A DNA stretch of 64,000 nucleotides, from positions 62,001 to 126,000 of the forward strand of contig NZ_JAUYVM010000003.1 in NCBI RefSeq assembly GCF_030689305.1. Reading direction: 5' to 3'. Below, in pieces: positions 35,261-43,831 of the stretch. A program made the translations under genes and the position numbers. This stretch comes from Vibrio penaeicida. GTDB taxonomy: Bacteria; Pseudomonadota; Gammaproteobacteria; Enterobacterales; Vibrionaceae. The notes beneath the pieces are model-generated. The model saw nothing but the letters and a program-made list of their open reading frames with translations, was not told the origin of the DNA and searched no databases. Positions within the stretch are counted from its first letter, which is position 1, and each line of letters starts with the position of its first letter.

Positions 35261-36961
35261 ATGAAAACACTGCAAGTTGCCGTCGTTGCACTTTTAGTTG
35301 GCGGAGCCCTAGGGTATGGGGTGAATCATTACGTCGCAGATGAAAACCACAGCATGGGTGCTGTCGCCAGCCCAGCCGCCAGCTCTGATGAGCCATTGTA
35401 TTGGGTCGCGCCGATGGACCCGAATTACCAACGAGATAAACCGGGCAAATCGCCAATGGGGATGGACCTTGTTCCCGTTTATGCAGAAGACTTGAATGGT
35501 GATAACGATCAGCCAGGCACGGTCAAGATTGATCCATCGGTCGAAAACAATCTCGGGGTGAAAACCGCCTCGGTCAGTCGCGAGCCGTTGTCACCATCAA
35601 TCGAAACCGTAGGTTATATCGCCTTTGATGAGAGCAAGCTCTGGCAAACCAATGTGCGTGTCGCTGGTTGGGTAGAAAAGCTGTTCATTAACGCCGTGGG
35701 GGAGAGAGTTAACGAGGGAGACGTACTGTTCACCCTGTATTCACCTGAACTGGTTAAAGCGCAGGAAGAACTGATCAGTGCTTACCAGACGGGGCGAAAG
35801 GGCTTAGTGAAAGGGGCGACCGAACGCCTGCTGACGCTGGGTGTCGATCGCAGCCAGATCCGCACCCTTACCCGCCGCGGTCGAGCGTCGCAAACCATCG
35901 AAATCAAAGCACCAGCGGATGGTGTGATTGCCAGCCTGAACATTCGTGAGGGTGGGTATTTATCGCCTTCTCAGGCGGTGATCAGTGCCGGACCGCTCGA
36001 CAACGTGTGGGTTGATGCTGAAGTGTTTGAGCGTCAGGCACACTGGGTGAATACAGGCAGCAACGCGAAGATGACCCTGGATTCTGTTCCGGGTAATGAG
36101 TGGCAGGGCGAAGTGGACTACATCTACCCGATTCTTGACCCTAAAACCCGCACGCTTCGTGTCCGACTGAAATTTCCCAATCCTCAGGGGGATTTGAAGC
36201 CCAACATGTTCGCCAATATCACCTTGCAACCTATCAGCGAAGAATCGGTGCTGACAATTCCTAAATCGTCGGTGATTCGATCTGGTGGCATGACACGAGT
36301 GGTACTTGCGGTAGGAAACGGGAAGTATCGCTCTGCTCGCATTGAGGTAGGGCGTGAAGCGGGAGAAAAAGTGGAAGTGCTGCAAGGGCTGAAGCCGGAA
36401 GACAGAATCGTTACGTCTGCTCATTTCATGCTGGATTCTGAATCGAGCCAAACTGCCGATCTGGCGCGCATAAACGGAGTGGAGGCAGATACCGAGACCG
36501 TTTGGGCGAAAGGGGAAATCACCGATGTCATGGAAGGACACCGGATGCTGACCATCAATCATCAGCCTGTACCGGAGTGGAACTGGCCAGGCATGGTAAT
36601 GAATTTCACCTTTGCTGAAAACGTGGAAATGAAGGAGCTTGGCAAAGGGCAAGCCATCGATTTTGAAATGCAGAAAACCGAGTCCGGTCAATACGAAATT
36701 GTGGACTACAAAGTGGGTGAAAGCGTGCTTGCGGCAGAAGTGTGGATAACCGGAGAAGTAAACACACTTATGGCAGAATTCGGCATGATCACCCTAAGTC
36801 ACTCACCTGTTTTAGAGTGGGGCTGGGAAGAAGGAGAGATGAACTTCACGGTCGAGGAGGACCTTGACCTTTCGCCCTTTCAGGAAACTCAAAAAGTTCG
36901 ATTTCTAGTTGAAAAGCAAGGCAGCGAATATCGACTTAAGCAAATAGAAGCTGAGGGCTGA
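35261..36961 (+). CDS. cusB: CusB-type membrane-fusion protein with two fused CusF domains
   Basis: 566 residues. After an N-terminal anchor comes a heavy-metal-binding domain (about 46-75, YWVAPMDPN to GMDLVPVY). Next is the usual barrel-sandwich/hairpin module with TIEIKAPADGVIASLNIREGG. Two C-terminal CusF-like OB folds follow at about 414-493 and 494-566. The first keeps the Cu(I) ligands H434, W442, M445 and M447. The second keeps H514, W522 and M527, but has Gly where the other Met should be. It would accept periplasmic Cu(I)/Ag(I) and pass it to CusA, replacing a free CusF. Stop and cusA start are two bases apart. Confidence 0.92.
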   Translation: MKTLQVAVVALLVGGALGYGVNHYVADENHSMGAVASPAASSDEPLYWVAPMDPNYQRDKPGKSPMGMDLVPVYAEDLNGDNDQPGTVKIDPSVENNLGVKTASVSREPLSPSIETVGYIAFDESKLWQTNVRVAGWVEKLFINAVGERVNEGDVLFTLYSPELVKAQEELISAYQTGRKGLVKGATERLLTLGVDRSQIRTLTRRGRASQTIEIKAPADGVIASLNIREGGYLSPSQAVISAGPLDNVWVDAEVFERQAHWVNTGSNAKMTLDSVPGNEWQGEVDYIYPILDPKTRTLRVRLKFPNPQGDLKPNMFANITLQPISEESVLTIPKSSVIRSGGMTRVVLAVGNGKYRSARIEVGREAGEKVEVLQGLKPEDRIVTSAHFMLDSESSQTADLARINGVEADTETVWAKGEITDVMEGHRMLTINHQPVPEWNWPGMVMNFTFAENVEMKELGKGQAIDFEMQKTESGQYEIVDYKVGESVLAAEVWITGEVNTLMAEFGMITLSHSPVLEWGWEEGEMNFTVEEDLDLSPFQETQKVRFLVEKQGSEYRLKQIEAEG

Positions 36962-36963
36962 GT

Positions 36964-39900
36964 ATGATAAATGCAATCATTCGTTGGTCCATCAGTAACC
37001 GTTTTTTGGTGCTAATTTCTACTTTAGCTTTGGTGCTTGGTGGACTTTACAGCGTTAAAAATACGCCTGTGGATGCGATTCCCGATTTGTCGGATGTTCA
37101 GGTGATCATCAAAACCAGCTATCCCGGACAAGCGCCACAAGTGGTGGAAGATCAAGTGACCTATCCGCTGACAACCGCCATGTTAGCGGTACCGGGCGCG
37201 GAAACCGTGCGTGGTTATTCCTTCTTTGGGGATTCGTACGTTTACATCATCTTCAATGACAATACCGACATGTACTGGGCACGTTCGCGAGTGCTGGAAT
37301 ACCTTAGCCAAGTGGCGCCTAACTTACCGTCCAATGCAAAACCAACATTAGGACCAGACGCAACGGGAGTCGGTTGGGTTTACAGTTATGTACTGCAAGA
37401 CAAAACTGGGCAGCACGATCTGGCGCAATTACGCAGCCTGCAAGATTGGTTTTTGAAATACGAATTGCAAACTGTAGAGGGAGTATCAGAAGTCGCCACG
37501 GTAGGCGGTATGGTTAAGCAATACCAAGTCCAGATCGATCCCGCCAAGCTACGTGCCTACAACCTGACTTTACAGCAGGTGAATATGGCGATTCAAAATG
37601 GCAATCAGGAGTCGGGCGCATCGGTGATTGAGGTAGCCGAAGCCGAGCATATGGTGCGTACAACGGGCTATCTAAGCGGCATTGACGATATCAAATCGCT
37701 GCCATTAAAGGTGACTGAAAAAGGGACACCACTGCTATTAGGAGACATTGCAGACATTAATCTAGGACCCCAAATGCGACGGGGTATTTCAGAACTCAAT
37801 GGTGAGGGTGAAGCGGCTGGTGGCGTCATTGTGATGCGTTTTGGTGAAAATGCCAGTGAAGTGATTGCCAATGTGAAAACCAAGCTCGCAGAACTGCAAC
37901 GCAGCCTGCCTGATGGTGTCGAGATAGTCGCAACATACGATCGTTCCACCCTAATCAATGCTGCCGTTGAAAACCTTTGGAAGAAGCTGGCGGAAGAGTT
38001 CATCGTTGTGGCGATTGTGTGTGCCTTGTTCCTGTTCCACATCCGTTCTTCTTTGGTTATCGCGTTGAGTTTGCCCGTTGGGATACTGGCTGCGTTTATG
38101 GTCATGCATTGGCAGGGTATCAACGCCAACATCATGTCGCTTGGGGGAATCGCGATTGCTATTGGTGCCATGGTGGATGGGGCCATCGTCATGATCGAGA
38201 ACGTGCACAAGCACATTGAGCGCACGCCCCTGACCGACAAGAACCGATGGCAGGTAATTGGTAAAGCGGCGGAAGAGGTGGGCGCGCCACTGTTCTTCTC
38301 GCTACTCATCATCACATTGAGCTTCGTTCCTGTGTTCGCTTTAGAAGGTCAAGAAGGGAAAATGTTCTCGCCCCTCGCGTTCACCAAAACTTACGCCATG
38401 GCTGCATCAGCAGGGTTGGCGATTACACTTGTGCCTGTTTTGATGGGGTATTTCGTTCGAGGAAAGATCCTGTCTGAACACAAGAACCCTATCAACAAGG
38501 GGTTGGTGGCGTTGTATAAACCGCTGTTGAGTGTCAGCCTGCGTTTTCCCAAAACCATGATCGTCTTAGCGCTTGGTTTAATGGCTTCTGCCTATTACCC
38601 AACCAGTAAATTGGGCAGCGAGTTTATTCCCCCATTGGATGAAGGCGATTTGATGTACATGCCGACGACCTATCCCGGCATTTCAATTGGTAAAGCGCGA
38701 GAGATATTGCAGCAAACCAACAAGCTGATCAAAACCGTGCCTGAAGTGCACACTGTATGGGGCAAGATTGGGCGAGCTGAAACCGCCACCGATCCTGCAC
38801 CGCTTACCATGATCGAAACCGTGATTCAGTTTAAACCCAAGTCTGAATGGCGTGCTGGGGTGACAAGCGAATCACTGCGGAAAGAGCTGGATAATCTGGT
38901 TCAATTCCCCGGCTTAACCAACGCGTGGGTTATGCCAATCAAAACCCGTATCGACATGCTGGCGACGGGCATTAAAACCCCGATCGGCATCAAGATAGCG
39001 GGCCCTGATCTTAAGGTGATCGAAACCATTGGTGCACAGCTTGAACCGATTCTGAATGGAATTAACGGTACGGCTTCCGTCTACGCTGAACGCGTAGCAG
39101 GCGGTCGGTATGTCACCATCGACATCAAGCGCCGCTCGGCTGCCCGATATGGCTTGAGCATTAAAGACGTTCAGCAAGTGATCTCGACGGCGGTCGGGGG
39201 CATGAACGTGGGTGAAACCATCGAAGGGTTGGAGCGCTATCCGATCAATGTTCGATACCCACAGGAGTATCGTGATTCTGTAGTGATGTTGGAAAACCTG
39301 CCTTTGGTAACACCAAGCGGTGCGCGTATTGCCCTCGCCGATGTTGCCGACATTCGTTATGAAGACGGCCCCCCGATGATCAAAACAGAAAACGCTCGTC
39401 CGAACGGCTGGGTGTTTGTCGACATCGAAGGTCGCGATCTGGGCTCTTATGTAGCTGAAGCGCAGCAAGTTGTGGCTAGCGAGTTGTCGCTTCCTGCCGG
39501 GTATTCGCTGGCTTGGTCGGGGCAATACGAGTACATGGAGCGAGCGAAAGAACGCTTGAGTGTCGTCGTACCTATCACCATTGCCATCATTATGCTGCTG
39601 CTCTATTTCAGCTTCCGACGTGTCGGAGAGGTGCTGATCATCATGCTGACGTTGCCGCTCGCCATGGTCGGCGGTTTATGGCTGATGCATTACCTTGGCT
39701 ACAACTTCTCCATTGCGGTTGGGGTTGGGTTTATCGCTCTGGCAGGTGTGGCGGTTGAGATTGGGGTCATCATGCTGGTTTACCTCAATCAAGCGTGGCA
39801 TTACAAAAAGCTCGATGCAGCAGAAACCGGAACACCATTAAGCAAAGATGACCTGACCAACGCCATTCGTGAAGGGGCAGGGCTGCGTGTTCGCCCAGTC

Positions 39901-40086
39901 ATGATGACGGTTCTGACGGTGATTATTGGTTTGATACCGATCATGTATGGGGATGGCACCGGCTCGGAAGTGATGCAGCGCATTGCCGCCCCAATGATTG
40001 GCGGAATGGCATCGGCATTATTGCTCACGTTATTGGTTTTGCCCGCTATCTTTAAGTTATGGAAGCAAAACGAACTTCGCAAGTAA
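36964..40086 (+). CDS. cusA: Heavy-metal RND efflux pump (CusA)
   Basis: A 1040-residue inner-membrane proton/metal antiporter with twelve helices and two large periplasmic loops. Typical HME-RND segments are FGDSYVYIIFNDNTDMYWARSRVLEYL, the TM4 motif GGIAIAIGAMVDGAIVMIEN with its proton-relay acidic residue, and RIDMLATGIKTPIGIKIAGPDL in the periplasmic domain. With CusC and CusB it exports Cu(I)/Ag(I). Located in a CueR-promoted operon, copper is the most likely substrate. Confidence 0.95.
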   Translation: MINAIIRWSISNRFLVLISTLALVLGGLYSVKNTPVDAIPDLSDVQVIIKTSYPGQAPQVVEDQVTYPLTTAMLAVPGAETVRGYSFFGDSYVYIIFNDNTDMYWARSRVLEYLSQVAPNLPSNAKPTLGPDATGVGWVYSYVLQDKTGQHDLAQLRSLQDWFLKYELQTVEGVSEVATVGGMVKQYQVQIDPAKLRAYNLTLQQVNMAIQNGNQESGASVIEVAEAEHMVRTTGYLSGIDDIKSLPLKVTEKGTPLLLGDIADINLGPQMRRGISELNGEGEAAGGVIVMRFGENASEVIANVKTKLAELQRSLPDGVEIVATYDRSTLINAAVENLWKKLAEEFIVVAIVCALFLFHIRSSLVIALSLPVGILAAFMVMHWQGINANIMSLGGIAIAIGAMVDGAIVMIENVHKHIERTPLTDKNRWQVIGKAAEEVGAPLFFSLLIITLSFVPVFALEGQEGKMFSPLAFTKTYAMAASAGLAITLVPVLMGYFVRGKILSEHKNPINKGLVALYKPLLSVSLRFPKTMIVLALGLMASAYYPTSKLGSEFIPPLDEGDLMYMPTTYPGISIGKAREILQQTNKLIKTVPEVHTVWGKIGRAETATDPAPLTMIETVIQFKPKSEWRAGVTSESLRKELDNLVQFPGLTNAWVMPIKTRIDMLATGIKTPIGIKIAGPDLKVIETIGAQLEPILNGINGTASVYAERVAGGRYVTIDIKRRSAARYGLSIKDVQQVISTAVGGMNVGETIEGLERYPINVRYPQEYRDSVVMLENLPLVTPSGARIALADVADIRYEDGPPMIKTENARPNGWVFVDIEGRDLGSYVAEAQQVVASELSLPAGYSLAWSGQYEYMERAKERLSVVVPITIAIIMLLLYFSFRRVGEVLIIMLTLPLAMVGGLWLMHYLGYNFSIAVGVGFIALAGVAVEIGVIMLVYLNQAWHYKKLDAAETGTPLSKDDLTNAIREGAGLRVRPVMMTVLTVIIGLIPIMYGDGTGSEVMQRIAAPMIGGMASALLLTLLVLPAIFKLWKQNELRK

Positions 40087-40090
40087 TCCA

Positions 40091-40122
40091 AATTCAGGGT
40101 TACTTGTGGGTAATCCTGAATT
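40091..40122. promoter_or_regulatory. Intercistronic hairpin, cusA/cupredoxin
   Basis: AATTCAGGGTTAC (40091-40103) pairs with GTAATCCTGAATT (40110-40122), 13 pairs with one G-U. No T-run follows. It may act as an mRNA stabiliser or processing site. Confidence 0.6.
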
Positions 40123-40159
40123 CAAATTCAAATTCAATTCGAAATAGAAGGAAATTCAG

Positions 40160-40675
40160 ATGAAAAAATCAATCATTGCATTGGCTCTAAGTATGGTTGC
40201 GTCGGGCGCTATCGCCGCAGGTATGGACCATTCGAAAATGGATCACAGCAAGATGGACCATTCAAAAATGGATCATTCCAATATGATGAACATGGAAGGC
40301 ATGTCCGATGTGGGGATGCCCGCCAAAGGCGCGAAGCCAGACAAGGTGGTACACGTTATTTTAAGCGACGACATGACCATCAAGTTTAAAAAAGAGGTGA
40401 ATATTGAACCTAATGATGTGGTTCAGTTTGTGGTGATCAACACTGGAAAAATCGATCATGAATTTGCGATTGGTTCAGTAGCCGAGCAGAAATCGCACCG
40501 TGAAATGATGAAAAAGAAGGGGCATCATAATCATGATTCTGGGAGCGTTGTTACCGTTAAGCCCGGCAAAGCGAAACAATTGACGTGGCACTTTCATGGC
40601 GATTCCAACATTGAATTTGCCTGCAATATTGCAGGGCACTACGAAGCAGGCATGGTGAAGTCGATTCAAATCTAA
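40160..40675 (+). CDS. Periplasmic cupredoxin with MDHSK repeats
   Basis: 171 residues, signal peptide ending at about residue 20 (AIAA). Four tandem copies of MDHS(K/N) (22-41) and MMNMEGM form a Met/His copper-loading tail. A plastocyanin-like domain follows with type I copper ligands at H100 (IDHEF), C155, H160 and M165 in the CNIAGHYEAGM loop. It probably buffers or oxidises periplasmic copper for the Cus pump. It is the last gene of the operon, with a strong terminator 30 bp on. Confidence 0.9.
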   Translation: MKKSIIALALSMVASGAIAAGMDHSKMDHSKMDHSKMDHSNMMNMEGMSDVGMPAKGAKPDKVVHVILSDDMTIKFKKEVNIEPNDVVQFVVINTGKIDHEFAIGSVAEQKSHREMMKKKGHHNHDSGSVVTVKPGKAKQLTWHFHGDSNIEFACNIAGHYEAGMVKSIQI

Positions 40676-40702
40676 GCAGACTTCAGTAACCAATAGATGA
40701 TG

Positions 40703-40738
40703 AAACTCGGGCGGTATTCGTATCGCCCGAGTTTTTCT
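40703..40738 (+). terminator. Terminator of the copper operon
   Basis: AAACTCGGGCG (40703-40713) and CGCCCGAGTTT (40724-40734) form an 11-pair stem followed by TTC. Confidence 0.9.
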
Positions 40739-40740
40739 AA

Positions 40741-40783
40741 TTTACATTGTAAATCCCTCCAATATTTAGAGACTGTTTAGTCT
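40741..40783. promoter_or_regulatory. Dyads upstream of the merR-family gene
   Basis: TTTACA-T-TGTAAA (40741-40753) and AGACT-GTTT-AGTCT (40770-40783) lie between the copper terminator and the MerR-family start. They are candidate operators or promoter parts; which regulator binds is unknown. Confidence 0.4.
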
Positions 40784-40827
40784 GGTTTCCTTACACTCTA
40801 ACAACACATCAGGGAGGAGAAAGCACC

Positions 40828-41205
40828 ATGTATATTGGAGAGTTATCGAAAAAAACTGGAGTCAGCGTTAAAGCGATTCGACATTATGAAGACATTGCGT
40901 TAATCAAATCGCCCCAACGCGATGGCAAATACCGAGTTTACGACGACAGTTATGTTCAAGTGCTAGGCATGATAAAAGCTGCAAAGGGGCTAGGGTTTAC
41001 TTTGGAGGAGCTTCGAACCATAGCGAAAGCCAAATCACAGGAAGGCTTGGTGCCGATGGACTTACTGAAAGCCGAACTGCAAAAAAAGCGCACCAACATT
41101 CTCATCAAGAAAGCGGAATTGGAAAAAAGACTTAAGGAAATGGATGAGCTGGAAATCAGCGTTCAACATTACAATCAGTGCCTATTGGAAAATATTAATC
41201 AATAA
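40828..41205 (+). CDS. MerR-family regulator without metal-binding loop
   Basis: 125 residues. The winged HTH is typical (MYIGELSKKTGVSVKAIRHYEDIALI), followed by the dimerisation helix. Only one cysteine (C118) is present, and the C-terminal CxnC metal loop of CueR/ZntR is missing, so it is unlikely to be the copper sensor despite following the Cus genes. It better resembles NmlR/AdhR-like or ligand-less MerR proteins that control a dehydrogenase. The short-chain dehydrogenase downstream has a MerR-type promoter and is the probable target. Confidence 0.82.
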   Translation: MYIGELSKKTGVSVKAIRHYEDIALIKSPQRDGKYRVYDDSYVQVLGMIKAAKGLGFTLEELRTIAKAKSQEGLVPMDLLKAELQKKRTNILIKKAELEKRLKEMDELEISVQHYNQCLLENINQ

Positions 41206-41217
41206 TTTCTTAGTAAA

Positions 41218-41413
41218 TAACCTGAACTCGGGATAAGAGGTTAGCTAGCCCATTAAAATAATAAAACATTTTTATTGAGGCATTCTAATGAGAAATTTTC
41301 ACTTAAGACAAGGCGAAGCCACGAACCAATAACAGGTTATTGGGAGAGGATTCAACGCAGTAATAAGTGAAAAGAGCCATTAGAAAGCAAGTTGTTATCC
41401 CGAGTTCAGGTTA
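41218..41413. mobile_element. 196-bp MITE-like palindromic element
   Basis: Perfect 19-bp terminal inverted repeats, TAACCTGAACTCGGGATAA (41218-41236) and its complement (41395-41413). Inside lie a second imperfect inverted repeat (41285-41305 with 41364-41383) and a central hairpin CCAATAAC-AG-GTTATTGG (41326-41343), so the element could fold end to end. AAAT (or TA) flanks both ends as a possible target duplication. No coding capacity. Confidence 0.8.
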
Positions 41414-41421
41414 AATAGGTG

Positions 41422-41453
41422 TTGACTCTCCCCTATACGGGAGACTTTAGGAT
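41422..41453 (+). promoter_or_regulatory. MerR-type promoter of the SDR gene
   Basis: TTGACT (41422-41427), an over-long spacer of about 19-20 bp with the dyad CTCCC-CTATAC-GGGAG, then a TTAGGAT -10 region. The stretched spacer and centred dyad are the hallmark of MerR-activated promoters. It begins 8 bp after the MITE-like element. Confidence 0.75.
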
Positions 41454-41487
41454 GAAGACCTCAACAGACAAAACAGAGGTCAACATT

Positions 41488-42264
41488 ATGAAAACGGCAT
41501 TTATCACAGGCGCAACATCTGGCATTGGTTTCGAATTTGCAAAGTCTCTTTCTGAGCAAGGCTACAGACTGATCGTTCACGGACGCAACCCTAAGAAATT
41601 GGCAGAACTCGAACGCCAAATTGAAGGCGTCAGCCAAACCATTTGCGCTGACCTGTCCGATCCGGCTACGCATGCTCAGGTGATTCAGCAGCTCGAAGCC
41701 TATTCCAGCCCCATCGACGTTGCCATTAATAATGCAGGTTACGGATTGTATGGTGCGCATATCGAGCACACGTCGGCACAAATACAGCAAATGGTGTCGG
41801 TCAACGTGTTAGCACTGACTTCCTTGAGTGAATACTTTGCCAGACGAATGGAAAAACAAGGCAAAGGATACCTAATGAATGTGGCGTCCACCGCTGCTTA
41901 CCAACCACAGCCTTATATGGCAGCGTATGCAGCCAGCAAAGCGTATGTCGCCAGCTTTACTGAAGCCTTAGCCGTAGAAATGAAAGGCAAAGGTGTGAAC
42001 ATCACTTGTTTGTCACCGGGGCGAACAGATACAGGCTTCTTTACTTTCGATGGCAAAGACGAGTCGAGCTCAGGTACGGGGACATTTGCGGCAAAATACC
42101 GAGTCAGCCCAGCGAAAGTTGCACAGAAAGGGTTGGATGCTTTGTTCAAGGGGCGTTTTAGAGAGATTCCGTTTCTTGACAATAAGTTCTACGTTTTCCT
42201 GAATCGAATTCTGTCTAAAGATGGGATGCTGAAAATGTACAGCAGCGCGATGAAGAATGTATAA
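41488..42264 (+). CDS. Short-chain dehydrogenase/reductase
   Basis: About 258 residues with NAD(P) motif TGATSGIG near the N-terminus, NNAG, catalytic Ser in NVASTAAYQPQPYMAAYAASKAYV and the YxxxK pair in that segment. It is a classical SDR of the YqjQ/DltE-like kind; substrate unknown. ATG 41488 has GAGG upstream and begins MKTAFITGATSG. The frame stays open to 41419, but that would include the promoter. Probably induced through the adjacent MerR regulator. Confidence 0.85.
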   Translation: MKTAFITGATSGIGFEFAKSLSEQGYRLIVHGRNPKKLAELERQIEGVSQTICADLSDPATHAQVIQQLEAYSSPIDVAINNAGYGLYGAHIEHTSAQIQQMVSVNVLALTSLSEYFARRMEKQGKGYLMNVASTAAYQPQPYMAAYAASKAYVASFTEALAVEMKGKGVNITCLSPGRTDTGFFTFDGKDESSSGTGTFAAKYRVSPAKVAQKGLDALFKGRFREIPFLDNKFYVFLNRILSKDGMLKMYSSAMKNV

Positions 42265-42368
42265 AATCAAAGCTATTTGATGCCACTGTTTATGAGTATA
42301 TTGGAGAGGATGGAAACGGTTTTATTCAAGTTTCCCTTCCTTCCTCTAATTCAGGAGTTTGAAGCAGT

Positions 42369-42860
42369 ATGGAAAAATTAAGTTGTGCACTTGTCCCTTT
42401 TACGGAAGGTGACTTTGAGCATCTGATTGATTGGATAGTGTCAGAAGAGCTGACTTACCTTTGGGCTGGTCCCACTTTTCAATATCCACTTACCCGTGAT
42501 CAACTGGACAAGCACTGCCAGCAACCGGAAGTTATCCCTTTCTTGATCAAATATGATGATCAGGCAGCCGGTTTTGTTGAACTCAACCGACAATCAGAAA
42601 CGCACTGCCGCATATGTTTGGTGTTTGTTTCAGATTCGTTCCGCGGCAAAGGCATTTCAAAAACTATCCTGACAACGCTTGCCGATGTGGCTAAACATGA
42701 TTACGGCTGTAACAAACTCAGCCTTGCAGTATTCAGCCACAACCAAAGGGCAAAAAAGGTGTATCAGTCGCTTGGGTTTAAAACCGTTTCGATTGAAAAA
42801 GAAGCCATGCACTTCAAAGAAAATGTCTGGGATCTAGAACGAATGGAAAAGCTATTATAG
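42369..42860 (+). CDS. GNAT acetyltransferase (RimJ/L-like)
   Basis: 163 residues. Acetyl-CoA-binding segment VFVSDSFRGKGISKTIL and a C-terminal FKTVSIEKEAMHF typical of GNATs that act on amino groups of small molecules or proteins. An AGGAG site lies upstream. First of three consecutive GNAT genes. Substrate unknown. Confidence 0.82.
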   Translation: MEKLSCALVPFTEGDFEHLIDWIVSEELTYLWAGPTFQYPLTRDQLDKHCQQPEVIPFLIKYDDQAAGFVELNRQSETHCRICLVFVSDSFRGKGISKTILTTLADVAKHDYGCNKLSLAVFSHNQRAKKVYQSLGFKTVSIEKEAMHFKENVWDLERMEKLL

Positions 42861-42889
42861 TATTGTTTTTTTTAATTATTGGCGAGTTT

Positions 42890-43303
42890 ATGAGTATTAA
42901 ATCCTTTGAAAAAGCGCCGACTCCCGAAGAGTTTGTTGCCATGAGAATCACCGCAGGTTTATCGGCAAAGTCACTGGAAGCAGCGAAAATTGGTTTACCC
43001 AATTCACTCTATGCGTTCTCGATTAGAGACGAAGGCAAACTTATTGGAATGGGGCGAGTCGTCGGTGATGGAGCATGCAACTTTGAAGTGGTGGATGTCG
43101 CGGTCGACCCAAGCTATCAAGGGAAAGGGTTGGGCAGAACCATCATGGAACATATCGATGCTTATATCGCTTCTGTGGCGCTTGAAGGTTCGTATGTTTC
43201 GATGATTGCTGACGAGCCGGAGTTCTACCAAAAATTAGGTTACAGGTTGGTGTCGCCAAATAGCCATGGAATGACCAAGAAGTTCCACCCCAAAACATCA
43301 TAA
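42890..43303 (+). CDS. GNAT acetyltransferase
   Basis: 137 residues from ATG 42890, preceded by GGCGAG. The earlier TTG at 42863 is unlikely. Motif A reads VDVAVDPSYQGKGLGRTIM. The N-terminal FVAMRITAGLSAKSLEAAKIGLPNSLYAFSIRD and the C-terminal MIADEPEFYQKLGYR resemble small YhbS/ArgA-like GNATs widespread in vibrios. It lies 29 bp after the previous GNAT gene. Confidence 0.82.
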   Translation: MSIKSFEKAPTPEEFVAMRITAGLSAKSLEAAKIGLPNSLYAFSIRDEGKLIGMGRVVGDGACNFEVVDVAVDPSYQGKGLGRTIMEHIDAYIASVALEGSYVSMIADEPEFYQKLGYRLVSPNSHGMTKKFHPKTS

Positions 43304-43320
43304 ATGTACAAAGGAATCTT

Positions 43321-43758
43321 ATGTCTGTTGAATTTTCACCGACGGAAGACGCAAGCTTTGCCGAGAAGCTGACGAAAACAAACATGGCTCGTTATTACGA
43401 GAAACGTGGTATCGAATGGAATCACGAGATGTTTACTCAAAGTTGGGATACCTTTGAAAACTTTGATATTTACCAGTCAGGCAAACGTGTTGGCGTAATT
43501 CGATTTACATACGAAACCGATACAACCTACCTACGAGACTTCCAGATAGAGGCTGAATACCAAGGTAAAGGCATCGGTGCTCAAAGTTTAACCTTAGCCA
43601 TTGAGCATGCAAAGCATCGTGGGTCGTCTTATCTGCGCCTACGTGTATTCAGTGAAAATCCGGCTATTAGTTTGTACCAAAAGCTGGGCTTTGTTGCTAT
43701 TTCAGAAGAAAGTGAATTAATGACAATGGAGCTTGCACCTTCTGAATGGACGCTTTGA
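43321..43758 (+). CDS. GNAT acetyltransferase
   Basis: 145 residues with acetyl-CoA motif FQIEAEYQGKGIGAQSL and C-terminal VFSENPAISLYQKLGF. It lies 17 bp after the previous GNAT gene, so the three are probably one transcript. Sequence differs enough from its neighbours that a recent tandem duplication is unlikely. Confidence 0.82.
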   Translation: MSVEFSPTEDASFAEKLTKTNMARYYEKRGIEWNHEMFTQSWDTFENFDIYQSGKRVGVIRFTYETDTTYLRDFQIEAEYQGKGIGAQSLTLAIEHAKHRGSSYLRLRVFSENPAISLYQKLGFVAISEESELMTMELAPSEWTL

Positions 43759-43810
43759 GACGAATCACCACAGCAAATGATATTCCAGTATTAGCCGATA
43801 TGACTTTCTG
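43746..43810 (+). pseudogene. Stub of a fourth GNAT gene
   Basis: Overlapping the end of the third GNAT gene in another frame, ATG 43746 starts MDALRRITTANDIPVLADM and stops at 43810. This is the usual opening of a GNAT domain (RxAxxxDIPxLAxM). No continuation is found before the MFS gene, so it looks like a truncated remnant. Confidence 0.4.
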
Positions 43811-43831
43811 AACCGAGCAAGAGGGTCTCAT

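Noticed and set aside
40828..41205. MerR-family gene after the Cus operon as CueR
   Set aside because: No C-terminal metal loop; only one Cys. The copper promoter lies 7.5 kb upstream and a separate MerR-type promoter lies next to this gene.
42369..43810. GNAT genes as integron cassettes
   Set aside because: No attC-like core sites (GTTRRRY/RYYYAAC pairs with a long imperfect palindrome) were seen between them.
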